Of a stretch of DNA of 32,460 nt, positions 7,158 through 15,335 are shown piece after piece. Position 1 is the stretch's first letter. Each line of letters begins with the position of its first letter. The translations under genes were made by a program, and so were the position numbers. The notes under the pieces are model-generated. The model ran no database searches and was not told the origin of the DNA. It saw only the letters and a list, made by a program, of their open reading frames with translations. Source of the stretch: a virus; IMG/VR virus record IMGVR_UViG_3300006332_000577, positions 1-32,460 of that record, one strand, 5' to 3'.

Positions 7158-7718
7158 TTAAATAAAAGTTGCGACAAGAACCACTCTTGGTTTTGTCTTT
7201 GGTACATTATGTGTATGATATCCATCAAAGACAACCACATCATCTTCTTTGGGATCATGGTATCCACTTTCCGCTATGGTTTCACCACCAGCATCTGTTA
7301 AGTATATTAACATATTATGATGCTCATGTCGATGATCTACATGAATATATGTAGTCTCAATATTAGGATCAGGAAAAACCATGTTAACAGCCATCCTTAA
7401 AAATGAATTTATTCTAAACTCATTGTGATTAAAAATTTCTTTACATACATCTAGAGCATGTTCAAAATATCTTTCTGGTTGAGAATAAGGTTCATTCAAT
7501 GTTGGTCTTCCTAATAAACCATGTATAAAAGTTCTAGCATGTCCCATCTTATCTAAATTCATCGATGGATGATAGAACTTAGTCTTTGCAAGAGGATCCG
7601 ATGTGTGAAAAGAATCACTCTGTTGCTGTTCATACATGTACCAAGGAAAGGATTTAGACAAGACAAAATTCTTAAATTGATAATACAATTTTGTTTTTGG
7701 ATTGTCTAACTGTCTCAT
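7158..7718 (-). CDS. 2-oxoglutarate/Fe(II)-dependent oxygenase
   Basis: 186 residues with the double-stranded beta-helix iron site: HVDH (about residues 126-129) supplies His-x-Asp, the distal His is in GYHTHNVP (about 165-172) and the 2-oxoglutarate-binding Arg follows in KPRVVLVATF. The enzyme couples 2-oxoglutarate decarboxylation to hydroxylation of a substrate. The substrate cannot be told from sequence; cyanophages carry several such enzymes. It sits among replication genes and overlaps the start region of the gene upstream by four bases. Confidence 0.88.
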   Translation of the reverse strand: MRQLDNPKTKLYYQFKNFVLSKSFPWYMYEQQQSDSFHTSDPLAKTKFYHPSMNLDKMGHARTFIHGLLGRPTLNEPYSQPERYFEHALDVCKEIFNHNEFRINSFLRMAVNMVFPDPNIETTYIHVDHRHEHHNMLIYLTDAGGETIAESGYHDPKEDDVVVFDGYHTHNVPKTKPRVVLVATFI

Positions 7719-8071
7719 TTCTTTTTCCTCAGTGGAACTTCAATAGTCCATGAAGGTGATTCTAATTTAACCATCTTAAACTGTTGTCTATTCTTCTCAT
7801 AGGTAGCAGCAGGTTCATTACCAGCAGTCTCACCGTAATGAGTTTCCTTTACACCCAGATATTCTAAGATGGCATCATCAATCATATAGTACAATGTATC
7901 CCATGTTAGAGTATCTCTTAATCCAGATGCAATTCTATCAATATCATTCTCATCAAGGTACTCACCCTTGCTTATCTTACTAGAGTAATCTCCATATTGA
8001 CTTTGGAGTTTTGCTCTTGCCTCTACCAACTTATTAAGGTTGATAGTGATTTTCACATCATCATCAATCAT
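7715..8071 (-). CDS. Conserved phage protein of unknown function
   Basis: 118 residues, soluble, mixed charge. The N-terminus (DDDVKITINLNKLVEARAKL) leads into a helical region with two acidic patches (YLDENDIDRIASGLRD, YMIDDAILEYLG) and ends in a basic RKKK. It is joined to the genes on both sides by four-base overlaps, between gp44 and the oxygenase. No recognisable family or active site. Confidence 0.75.
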   Translation of the reverse strand: MIDDDVKITINLNKLVEARAKLQSQYGDYSSKISKGEYLDENDIDRIASGLRDTLTWDTLYYMIDDAILEYLGVKETHYGETAGNEPAATYEKNRQQFKMVKLESPSWTIEVPLRKKK

Positions 8072-9009
8072 TTGAAATCACACTCCAACATAATCTGTGT
8101 TAAACATGCTAAGAGATTAATCTCTTGGTCTACCACAAAAGCAGACTTGTATTGATACTCTGCAATAATAAGTACAGCAGCAGCAACACTTGGTCCTTCC
8201 ATAATAGTAGAAAGACTGTCATATAGTTTCCTCATTATAGCAGTAGGGTCACTATCTAAATTCTGAGTAACCCACTTCTTAACATCATTAAACTTCTTAT
8301 TCTTTAGATACTCTGTAAGAGAATCGATCTTAGCATCACCTAACGCTGCGAGGATTCCAGTATCGATAGAACCTGTTGAACTATATCTTTGGAGTTCATT
8401 GATTGTTCTTCTGAAATCTGGGAAGTACTTTTGGACAACTGTGGCAACCACTTTGTCATTGTACCGTACCTCCTCTCTGGTAAGGATGTCTCTGCATCGC
8501 TCGAAGAACTGACCTGCAAGAGCTTGTTTAGATTTTCCACGGACATTGAAATCAATTACTGTTGTTCTACTATGTAATGGTTCTATTATCTTGTTCTTAA
8601 AGTTACACGTGAATATGAACCTACAGTTCTTCTGGAACTCTTCAATCGAGGCCCGTAAGAGGAGTTGTACGTCGGGTGTCGTATTGTCTGCCTCATCGAT
8701 AATGAGAACTTTGTGACGACTTGTAGAAGTAAGAGAAACAGTACTAGCAAAGGTCTTTGCCTGATTGCGTACAGTGTCCAAGAATCTACCTTCATCAGAC
8801 CCATTAATGACATAGAAGTCAGCCCCCAGTTCGTTACATAATGCTTTCGCAATAGTGGTCTTGCCAACTCCAGCAGTTCCAGAGAGTAGAAGATTTGGTA
8901 TCTCTCCTTGCTCTATAAAACTCTTAAAGGTGGTCTTCACTTCTGTAGGAAGTATACAGTCCTCAACTTTCTGAGGTCGATACTTCTCTACCCATAAAAA
9001 ATCATTCAT
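8068..9009 (-). CDS. 44: DNA polymerase clamp loader large subunit gp44 (AAA+ ATPase)
   Basis: 313 residues from the ATG at 9009, which gives the family-typical start MNDFLWVEKYRPQKVED; an ATG five codons upstream is less likely. Walker A GTAGVGKT (44-51), Walker B with DEAD (105-108), and an SRT motif (HSRTTVIDF) acting as arginine finger. gp44 and gp62 load the gp45 clamp on primer-template DNA using ATP. It lies just downstream of gp45, as in T4, apart from one small membrane gene. Confidence 0.96.
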   Translation of the reverse strand: MNDFLWVEKYRPQKVEDCILPTEVKTTFKSFIEQGEIPNLLLSGTAGVGKTTIAKALCNELGADFYVINGSDEGRFLDTVRNQAKTFASTVSLTSTSRHKVLIIDEADNTTPDVQLLLRASIEEFQKNCRFIFTCNFKNKIIEPLHSRTTVIDFNVRGKSKQALAGQFFERCRDILTREEVRYNDKVVATVVQKYFPDFRRTINELQRYSSTGSIDTGILAALGDAKIDSLTEYLKNKKFNDVKKWVTQNLDSDPTAIMRKLYDSLSTIMEGPSVAAAVLIIAEYQYKSAFVVDQEINLLACLTQIMLECDFK

Positions 9010-9191
9010 GTATTTAAGACCCAAATTAATCTAACAACCATTGCTACAAATATAATATAGTAGGTCCACATTATAGTCATACCAATTTTATTATGCCTAC
9101 TCCCACGTACATAGGGATGCACTGCTAGATGAGGAGATCTATCCCAACCATCTACCATATAATCTTTAGTTTTAATTTGTCTCTTAGGCAT
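9006..9191 (-). CDS. Small protein with C-terminal membrane helix
   Basis: 61 residues from the ATG at 9191; the frame is open further upstream but only inside gp45. A polar N-terminal half (KRQIKTKDYMVDGWDRSPH) is followed by a hydrophobic helix (TIMWTYYIIFVAMVVRLIWV), typical of a tail-anchored protein. It overlaps the gp45 stop by 8 bases and the gp44 start by four, placing it inside the clamp operon. Function unknown. Confidence 0.66.
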   Translation of the reverse strand: MPKRQIKTKDYMVDGWDRSPHLAVHPYVRGSRHNKIGMTIMWTYYIIFVAMVVRLIWVLNT

Positions 9192-9843
9192 TAGGTTCCA
9201 AAGCGATGAAGTATTTGATACCCTCACCTTGAAAGAGAGCAACGTTCGACTTACTTAGTGTAACATTATAGTCACCAAGAAGCAACTTAAGATTCTCCAC
9301 CTTAAAGCAATAACAGAACTCATCATCTGACTTACCAACTTCAATTGAATATGTGTTAGAAGTATCGTTCTTCTTATCTGTAAGACACAAATTCATCTTC
9401 TCACCATCACCAAACAAACATAGATCTGGTAACTGATATACACTAGCAGCACGTTGTAACTGTTGTAATGCAGTTGACTCTAACCTAAATTTAACATCCT
9501 CAGAAGGAAGGTTAATTTCTTTCTCAGGTGGTTGTGTAATGATGTCAGGGTCAGCATAAAAGAACTTGGTCTTAGACCTACCCTTAGTGTCACTTACAGT
9601 AACATAATTATCTCTTGAGGTATCAATAGATGGTTGCTCAAATAGAGATAGACCACCGAGGAATACACCCAAGTCATAGATTGATAACTGTGAATCAAAT
9701 GATTCTTCAACATCAGCATACACAAGAATGTTCTTGTTGATGCTTAGTGTACTCAACTTATTACCAGGATTGATAACAAGTGATTTATTGATAGAACAAA
9801 AGTTCTTTAGGATTTCAAGTGTTGGTTTGGATAATACAGTCAT
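9184..9843 (-). CDS. 45: Sliding clamp gp45
   Basis: 219 residues, close to T4 gp45 (228), beginning MTVLSKPTLEILKNFCSINKSL. Recognised by overall pattern and by position directly upstream of gp44. It forms the trimeric ring holding the polymerase on DNA and in T4 also acts as activator for late transcription with gp55 and gp33. The late-promoter motifs elsewhere in this window fit that dual role. Confidence 0.95.
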   Translation of the reverse strand: MTVLSKPTLEILKNFCSINKSLVINPGNKLSTLSINKNILVYADVEESFDSQLSIYDLGVFLGGLSLFEQPSIDTSRDNYVTVSDTKGRSKTKFFYADPDIITQPPEKEINLPSEDVKFRLESTALQQLQRAASVYQLPDLCLFGDGEKMNLCLTDKKNDTSNTYSIEVGKSDDEFCYCFKVENLKLLLGDYNVTLSKSNVALFQGEGIKYFIALEPNA

Positions 9844-10152
9844 TTACTTGTCATAATCAACGGAGAAAGGGGTGGATGTAGACTGGAGAGCATTTGCTGC
9901 AGCAGTCTTATCGTTAAAATGTAGAAGGAGTACAGCATAGTGGATAATCTTAACGATGTCCTTACGTGCTGTACCCTTTCTATCATACCTTGAGGCATAT
10001 TTCAATATGTTAGACCTACAGAATGCCTCTGCGTCACCTACTGAATCAATCAAGTCCAATGTCTGAACATTGTTTGAGGAGTAGTGACCCCTGTAAGTAC
10101 CACTTATATAATCTGAGACCTCTTTGAGAATCTCATTTTCATTGTACTTCAT
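9844..10152 (-). CDS. DUF3310-like (SaV-type) nucleotide-kinase-adjacent protein
   Basis: 102 residues with a central segment FCRSNILKYASRYDRKGTARKDIVKIIHYAV, split here as FCRSNILKYASRYDRKG then ARKDIVKIIHYAV, which follows the DUF3310 pattern (F..GN.IKY..R...KG...DL.KA..Y). Such proteins are widespread in phages and have no defined biochemical role. It starts with an ATGA overlap with the gene upstream and ends one base before gp45. Confidence 0.72.
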   Translation of the reverse strand: MKYNENEILKEVSDYISGTYRGHYSSNNVQTLDLIDSVGDAEAFCRSNILKYASRYDRKGTARKDIVKIIHYAVLLLHFNDKTAAANALQSTSTPFSVDYDK

Positions 10153-10352
10153 AATCCTTTTCTAGACTTGTTCTGAATAATAATCCGATCATTTGCATGG
10201 TCGGGTATAAATTCTAGCACATCATCATGTGGCCACATCATTTCCTCATACAAAGCGTTGAGGCGATCCATGTCCTCCCAGAGATCATTTACGTATCGGG
10301 GGTCGTTATCCTCCCCCCAATGATGTTCTTCTGGTTCTAAATCTCCGTGCAT
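10149..10352 (-). CDS. Small acidic protein of unknown function
   Basis: 67 residues, strongly acidic and His/Trp-rich at the N-terminus (HGDLEPEEHHWGEDNDPR), with a helical middle (LWEDMDRLNALYEEMMW) and a basic end. It overlaps its neighbours by one base upstream (cobS stop) and four downstream. No family recognised; the overlaps support it as a real gene. Confidence 0.7.
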   Translation of the reverse strand: MHGDLEPEEHHWGEDNDPRYVNDLWEDMDRLNALYEEMMWPHDDVLEFIPDHANDRIIIQNKSRKGL

Positions 10353-11428
10353 TAAAATTCTCCTTCGGGGGTTTCAGTTTCTTCACCAGCATCAACCTTA
10401 GTATACAAGTCCAAGAATGATTGCTTAGTATCATCATCGAATCTGTTTACGCAATTAGTGATAGCAACTAGGCGGTCACCAAATATGCTGTATGCTTGTG
10501 CAATGTGTACAAGACGACGTGTTGTGATAACCTCATCCACTCCTCCATCGAAGAATGTTTTGCGTATCACTCCTGCCCATTTTACCAGATTTTCAGCAAA
10601 TGTCAATTCACATCCAACATTCTTTAGAATCTTCTGTTCAATAACTGGTGATGGATAATCTTGCTCAAAGGTAATTGGAAATCTTTCAAGGAAAGCTTCG
10701 TTAAGAACATTGGTTCCTACGAAACGTCCATCATCAGAACCCTTACCTTTTGTATTAGCAGTGGCAATGACAGTGAATCCAGCAGCAGGTTTAACATACC
10801 TTCCAGTCTTCTTAAGGAATACACCTTTACCTTCTAGTACTGATTGTAAACATAGAATCTTATTAGATGCTAAGTCGATCTCATCTAGAAGGAGTACAGC
10901 TCCCCTCTCCAAAGCCTCGACCACTGGTCCATTATGAAAAACAGTATCACCATTAACAAGACGGAAGCCACCAATAAGGTCATCTTCGTCGGTTTCAATT
11001 GTTATATTAACACGTATCAATTCTCTATTTAGATTAGCACATGCCTGTTCTACTCCTAATGTCTTACCGTTACCACTAAGACCAGTAATAAAAACAGGGT
11101 AAAACTGTCTAGAATTAATAATCTTCTTAAGAGAAGGGGCATTCCCGAAGGGTACATAATTTGAATCTTTCTCTGGAACGTAAGAAACTTTAACAGCAGG
11201 TTCAACAGCAGGTGCTTTATATGCTTTCTCAATATCTAAAGCAGTCAAGTCCCAAGTACCTCTACCCTTCTTATAGGACTTAAGGCGTTTGTTAACTGTA
11301 GGATAAGATAGTTTGAATTTTTTACCAGCAGCTCTTAAGTCAATGGTATCAACTTTGGCTTTAGGTCCATGCTTGTCCTTAAGAAAGGAAATGATTTCTT
11401 CAGTAGTAACTTCTGACTTGATTGGCAT
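10352..11428 (-). CDS. cobS: CobS-like MoxR-family AAA+ ATPase
   Basis: 358 residues. N-terminal ~60 residues form a small helix-turn-helix-like domain; the AAA+ core has Walker A GLSGNGKT (116-123) and Walker B LLLDEID (179-185), and the sensor ATANTKGKG. It belongs to the MoxR/CobS clade, which works with a VWA-domain partner; in aerobic B12 synthesis CobS and CobT drive cobalt insertion by CobN. Cyanophages commonly carry cobS. The candidate partner is the VWA protein at 12959-15097, two pigment genes and one small gene upstream. Its own sigma70-like promoter is visible at 11454-11481. Confidence 0.92.
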   Translation of the reverse strand: MPIKSEVTTEEIISFLKDKHGPKAKVDTIDLRAAGKKFKLSYPTVNKRLKSYKKGRGTWDLTALDIEKAYKAPAVEPAVKVSYVPEKDSNYVPFGNAPSLKKIINSRQFYPVFITGLSGNGKTLGVEQACANLNRELIRVNITIETDEDDLIGGFRLVNGDTVFHNGPVVEALERGAVLLLDEIDLASNKILCLQSVLEGKGVFLKKTGRYVKPAAGFTVIATANTKGKGSDDGRFVGTNVLNEAFLERFPITFEQDYPSPVIEQKILKNVGCELTFAENLVKWAGVIRKTFFDGGVDEVITTRRLVHIAQAYSIFGDRLVAITNCVNRFDDDTKQSFLDLYTKVDAGEETETPEGEF

Positions 11429-11453
11429 AATGACTCTTTGTTTCTATATGCTT

Positions 11454-11481
11454 ATTATAACAGAACTAAAAAGCATATCAA
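11454..11481 (-). promoter_or_regulatory. Sigma70-like promoter for cobS and downstream clamp genes
   Basis: On the minus strand TTGATA (11476-11481) is followed after 16 bases by TATAAT (11454-11459), giving a likely start near 11447 and an ~18-base leader to the cobS ATG. It lies in one of the few gaps between genes in this module, so the cobS-45-44 stretch can be transcribed independently of the bilin reductases. Confidence 0.65.
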
Positions 11482-11495
11482 TGAAGTGTGGACAC

Positions 11496-11663
11496 TTAGT
11501 TATCTGTCCATATCCTTTTCAACTGCCTTACATCAGATACTCCAAACATTGATTTACACCTCTGTTCAGCATCTTGTCTTAGATTAGATGAACAAAGAAA
11601 TTCTACTTTAGTTAACCTATTAGATTCTAATAGTATATAAGCTTCCCATTTAATCGGTTTCAT
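11496..11663 (-). CDS. Small unknown protein (55 residues)
   Basis: ATG at 11663 overlaps the pcyA stop by four bases (ATGA) and the gene ends with TAA at 11496-11498, just before the cobS promoter. The product begins MKPIKWEAYILLESNRLTKV and contains a helix with two Cys (FLCSSN, QRCKSMFG). The pattern of an N-terminal strand, a helix rich in Arg/Gln and a C-terminal VRQLKRIW resembles small phage proteins that fold as alpha/beta units. No family recognised. Confidence 0.68.
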   Translation of the reverse strand: MKPIKWEAYILLESNRLTKVEFLCSSNLRQDAEQRCKSMFGVSDVRQLKRIWTDN

Positions 11664-12346
11664 AATCCGCTTGCTGGTTCATCAAACAATATATTATCCA
11701 TATAATTATTTACCCACTCTTCATCAAAATACTTAAGTAAAATGTTACGAGTCTTATCATTCTTTTTCTGACTTTCACAATACCAGATCTGGTCATCAAG
11801 TCTTTTCATAGTATTAACCCAGAAGGTATCTTTCTTAGCTTCCTTAATCAACTTACAATATACAACAAGATAATTTTGCACAAGACAAAAGAAGTTTGCC
11901 ATATCAATATCTTCAGTCAAACGTGTGAACTTACAATATGGTGAGAATATTTCGTCACCCCATAATGGAAGTGGTCTCTTACCACTAAAATTAAAGTTGT
12001 TACTAATCTCTCGTATCTCATCCCAATTATCAAAACCATGTACAGGAGATACATCCACAATAGCAGCAGTAACTGTTTTACTATTAGCAACAATATCACA
12101 TCCAAAGATGGGTATATTATAAGATGGTTCTGGAAAGAATACACAATGTAATATCTTCATATCATTAATCTCTGCCAATTCCAAATGCATCTTCCTGAGA
12201 CCAGGTGCTTTGTACATTGTATTCTTAATGACTAATCCATCCTTCTCTACTTCAGGTAATGAACTTTCCAATGGTTCTACATCAGGCATATCCTGCATAG
12301 CATATGATAGCATTAATGCTATGTCTTGTACTATATCATTCTGCAT
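11660..12346 (-). CDS. pcyA: Phycocyanobilin:ferredoxin oxidoreductase
   Basis: 228 residues, ferredoxin-dependent bilin reductase family. The active site of cyanobacterial PcyA (Synechocystis His74, Glu76, His88, Asp105) is fully kept: RKMHLELA gives H54 and E56, ILHCVFFPEP gives H68, and FGCDIV gives D84. The C-terminus QKKNDKTRNILLKYF also follows PcyA. It reduces biliverdin IX-alpha to phycocyanobilin in two two-electron steps using ferredoxin. It overlaps pebS by 11 bases, so both are translated from one message. The retained H88 equivalent argues against a PcyX-type enzyme. Confidence 0.93.
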   Translation of the reverse strand: MQNDIVQDIALMLSYAMQDMPDVEPLESSLPEVEKDGLVIKNTMYKAPGLRKMHLELAEINDMKILHCVFFPEPSYNIPIFGCDIVANSKTVTAAIVDVSPVHGFDNWDEIREISNNFNFSGKRPLPLWGDEIFSPYCKFTRLTEDIDMANFFCLVQNYLVVYCKLIKEAKKDTFWVNTMKRLDDQIWYCESQKKNDKTRNILLKYFDEEWVNNYMDNILFDEPASGL

Positions 12347-12962
12347 AACTAAAAAAGAACTCCTTGATTAATTTTTCAGATTCTTCTTTACCAAATTGAT
12401 GTGAAAGATATCCTGAGATAGGGTCTAATCTTATCATATAAGAATCAAAGTCTTTATAGACTGTTGTATCTTCTTCAGTTGGTTTTGCTTTATCTATCAT
12501 TTCCTTATAGAGTGACAGATAGTATTTAAATGTTGGTAAGAATGTATCAACTCCATCCATCTCACAATACCTTACAAAGATATTATTAGAGAAGTGATTA
12601 CCCTTCTCAAAGAAACGATAGGTCTCTGTTGTTTCAGGTAATGGTGGTACATCTAATAGAAAATTCTCCACTGGATGCTGGAAGTCAAATACAATAATAA
12701 CTTTCTTCTTATTAAATCCCATCAAGTCCATACCAAAGCAAGGAAGGTTATGTCCAGTCTTAGGATAGATTATATTGTTATGGATATCAACAGTACCATC
12801 CCATATATCAACGTGCCTAGACTTGATAAAATGTTTACCAGAGTATAGATCTGCAGTTAAATGCACATCTCTTTTATTAGTCCATTCTACATGGTTACTT
12901 TCAAATTTTAAATCGGGAAACGTATTGAATACTGCCTCCCGATATCCATCCCAAATGCTCAT
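12336..12962 (-). CDS. pebS: Phycoerythrobilin synthase
   Basis: 208 residues, very close to cyanophage PebS: YPKTGHNLPCFGMDL, KKVIIVFDFQHP, FFEKGNHFSNNIFVRYC and EEDTTVYKDFDSYM. The two catalytic Asp of PebS (Asp105 and Asp206) correspond to D79 in FGMDLM and D180 in RLDPISGY. PebS converts biliverdin directly to phycoerythrobilin, a job split between PebA and PebB in cyanobacteria. It is slightly shorter than described PebS (about 233) at the N-terminus. Start overlaps the VWA gene's stop by four bases. No heme oxygenase gene is visible in this window. Confidence 0.95.
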   Translation of the reverse strand: MSIWDGYREAVFNTFPDLKFESNHVEWTNKRDVHLTADLYSGKHFIKSRHVDIWDGTVDIHNNIIYPKTGHNLPCFGMDLMGFNKKKVIIVFDFQHPVENFLLDVPPLPETTETYRFFEKGNHFSNNIFVRYCEMDGVDTFLPTFKYYLSLYKEMIDKAKPTEEDTTVYKDFDSYMIRLDPISGYLSHQFGKEESEKLIKEFFFSYAE

Positions 12963-15097
12963 GCTATTTGCTCCACAAATTTGTTTAAGATAGTTTTGTT
13001 TGTCATCTTAGAACCCATGTGCTTTTTAAATGCACGATTAAGTTCTGCTCTAGTTGCAACTTCACCCTTCTGTTTTACTTCAAGGTCTTGAGTGCCATCT
13101 CCCATGCCTTGACATGGTATAAAGAATGCTTCAGTATACCCAAGTAATTTCTTAACTGCTGCATACTTTTCTTTAGACCATTGTCTTTCCATTCTCTCAG
13201 CATCTTCATAATCTAATATACGAGCACTTCTTTTCAATTCATTCTTAGTACAGATACGAATACCTATCCAATTGAAATCAGTAATCTCCCTAAAGAAACC
13301 AACAATCTGTTGTGTTGTTAAATATGGACTTGGTTTAAACTCACGAGTATAACCAGTTTTAGAATCTCTTAGTATATATTTTTTATGCATAGACAAAGTT
13401 TTAGTTCTAATCGTTTCATTTTCATAATAATAATCTTGACCCTTATAATTATACTGCATAGGATTTGCTTCACCATCAGTCAAGCAAACTACATTTACTT
13501 TCTGAACCTTCTCAACATTCTTCATTTGCTCAACAAGTAATCTGGAGCATAAGACTGCTTCACCAAGAGGAGTACCACCAAGACTGTAATCTTGTACATA
13601 AGGTAAACGATGTCCATTCATAGCAAACGCTTGAGTATAAACCAACCTCATAGATTTCTCTAAGGATTGTTTGTTTTGCCTTGATGAAAAGAATTCAAAA
13701 AGTTTAAACCCATTACAGAATGAAAGTACATTTAAATCATCTTTAACTGCTGGATGAATGTCATGTCTTTCCCAACCATTTTGAAATGCATATACTCTAA
13801 ATGGAATTTGTGCTTTCCTACAGAACCATACTAAATTGAAAGTCTGTTTAAGTGTATCTAATAAAATATTTTGCATTGACCCAGACCAATCAAGATAGAA
13901 TACTAACCCATGATTCTTACCTTCTGGAATTACCGTAACTCTCTTAAAGATATCATCACTCAACTTATACTTGTATAGAGACTGAGTATCAAGAACACCT
14001 GTCTTAGATGTTGCTGCTCTCTTATATTCATCAGCAGACTTCTTCATCTCAAACTGTTTTACAAGATAGTTAACACTACGTTGTGCTTCTTTCTTATATG
14101 ATTCATAATGCTTCTCAGCAAACTTCAAAGAATCAAAATAATAATCATGGTCATCTCTGTCACGACATGCTCTACCATAGAATCCACAGTCCAATTCTTC
14201 CTGTACAGTTTGATAAGGTACAACAGTTTCCTTCAAATTAATCTTAGGTAGATCTAAATAAACCCACTCTTTACTATCTTCATCAACTAAAGTTTCTAGT
14301 GACTCTTGCAATGCTCTGTCTGTAACACTCTCAGTCTCATCAGCACTACCATCAGTACCACCAATAATATCATCCTCATACATTGCATCCTCTAACTCAT
14401 CCATTCTCTCTTCAATTGACTTTTGATTGTTAGGTCTTTCTGATTCACCTTCGCCTTCACCATCTTCTTTATTGTCAGTATCAACCTCTTGCTCTAACTC
14501 ATTACCAGAAGTAGGATTGTCCCAATCAATATTTAACTGGTCAGGTATTTGTACTGCTTTATCTTCTTGCTTACCCTTTGCCCACTCATATAATTCTCTA
14601 GAAAGTTCTAAGACATCATCAAATGTTTTAGTTGATGCTACACGATTAACCCAGACTTGCTCCTCATCATTAAATTCTATTGAACTATTACCTTTAAAGA
14701 ATAAGTTAATGCGGTCAATAAATGCTAGTTCTGATATCTCCTCATCTGCAACACCAAAGAAATCCTTATGCCATAGTTCTCTATACCCTTCAAAGAACGA
14801 CTTCCTAAGACCAGGATATGTTTGCTTCATCTGACGTTCTATGCGAGCATCCTCTATAACATTCACAAATCCTTTAGGAGCATCGATTGGAATGTTAGGG
14901 GTGTATAGAGCATGTCCTACTTCATGTCCCACCAGAAGGTCGTATACGGTCTCTGAAGCGTCCTTCCAGATAGGTAGGGTCAATACACGATTGTTAACAT
15001 CAAATGAAGCAGTCTGTACCTGACGATGCTCTACAGTCAAATCTTCTGTTGCTAGTAGTTTAGCAAGTGTTCCTTTTACTTCAGCGTTGATTGTCAT
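12959..15097 (-). CDS. CobT-like protein: metallopeptidase-like N-terminus plus VWA domain
   Basis: 712 residues. N-terminal half carries a zincin motif GHEVGHALY (HExxH at 58-62) followed by a conserved NVIEDARIE (about 79-87), a pattern seen in CobT-type proteins. Residues ~200-260 are an acidic Glu/Asp linker. The C-terminal half has a VWA domain with MIDAS DWSGS (D403, S405, S407), LGGTPLG and CLTDGE. CobT is the VWA partner of CobS in chelatase complexes. The phage carries both partners without a CobN-like chelatase subunit here. Whether the HExxH site is active is unknown; cobalamin involvement is inference from CobS. Confidence 0.82.
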   Translation of the reverse strand: MTINAEVKGTLAKLLATEDLTVEHRQVQTASFDVNNRVLTLPIWKDASETVYDLLVGHEVGHALYTPNIPIDAPKGFVNVIEDARIERQMKQTYPGLRKSFFEGYRELWHKDFFGVADEEISELAFIDRINLFFKGNSSIEFNDEEQVWVNRVASTKTFDDVLELSRELYEWAKGKQEDKAVQIPDQLNIDWDNPTSGNELEQEVDTDNKEDGEGEGESERPNNQKSIEERMDELEDAMYEDDIIGGTDGSADETESVTDRALQESLETLVDEDSKEWVYLDLPKINLKETVVPYQTVQEELDCGFYGRACRDRDDHDYYFDSLKFAEKHYESYKKEAQRSVNYLVKQFEMKKSADEYKRAATSKTGVLDTQSLYKYKLSDDIFKRVTVIPEGKNHGLVFYLDWSGSMQNILLDTLKQTFNLVWFCRKAQIPFRVYAFQNGWERHDIHPAVKDDLNVLSFCNGFKLFEFFSSRQNKQSLEKSMRLVYTQAFAMNGHRLPYVQDYSLGGTPLGEAVLCSRLLVEQMKNVEKVQKVNVVCLTDGEANPMQYNYKGQDYYYENETIRTKTLSMHKKYILRDSKTGYTREFKPSPYLTTQQIVGFFREITDFNWIGIRICTKNELKRSARILDYEDAERMERQWSKEKYAAVKKLLGYTEAFFIPCQGMGDGTQDLEVKQKGEVATRAELNRAFKKHMGSKMTNKTILNKFVEQIA

Positions 15098-15335
15098 AGT
15101 CCCTCTCAGATGTACCTATCATAGCACTTACAGCAAGAGTGTCAGGTGACAAGGTGACAGTTTCTTGACTGTCACCCCAGTGTCTTATAACCCCTGCAAT
15201 AATAAAACAGTTAGTGACGAGATAAGATATGAAAATAACAGAACGTACCAGAACAACGTAGCTGTCGTAGGGTTCAGTTTTTTCATCAGAGAAGCTACCC
15301 AATGCATACTTCCAAATCCTCCATAGTTTAATCAT
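15081..15335 (-). CDS. Small membrane protein, unknown function
   Basis: 84 residues with one strong hydrophobic helix (SVIFISYLVTNCFIIAGVI, about residues 32-50) between a polar N-terminus and an acidic, Thr-rich C-terminus. It overlaps the VWA gene by 17 bases and the purS gene upstream by four, so it is embedded in the same operon. No family recognised. Confidence 0.7.
   Translation of the reverse strand: MIKLWRIWKYALGSFSDEKTEPYDSYVVLVRSVIFISYLVTNCFIIAGVIRHWGDSQETVTLSPDTLAVSAMIGTSERDYDNQR

Noticed and set aside
9192-9242. Longer start for the tail-anchored protein before gp44
   Set aside because: The added codons lie inside gp45 and the ATG at 9191 gives the overlap pattern typical of this phage.
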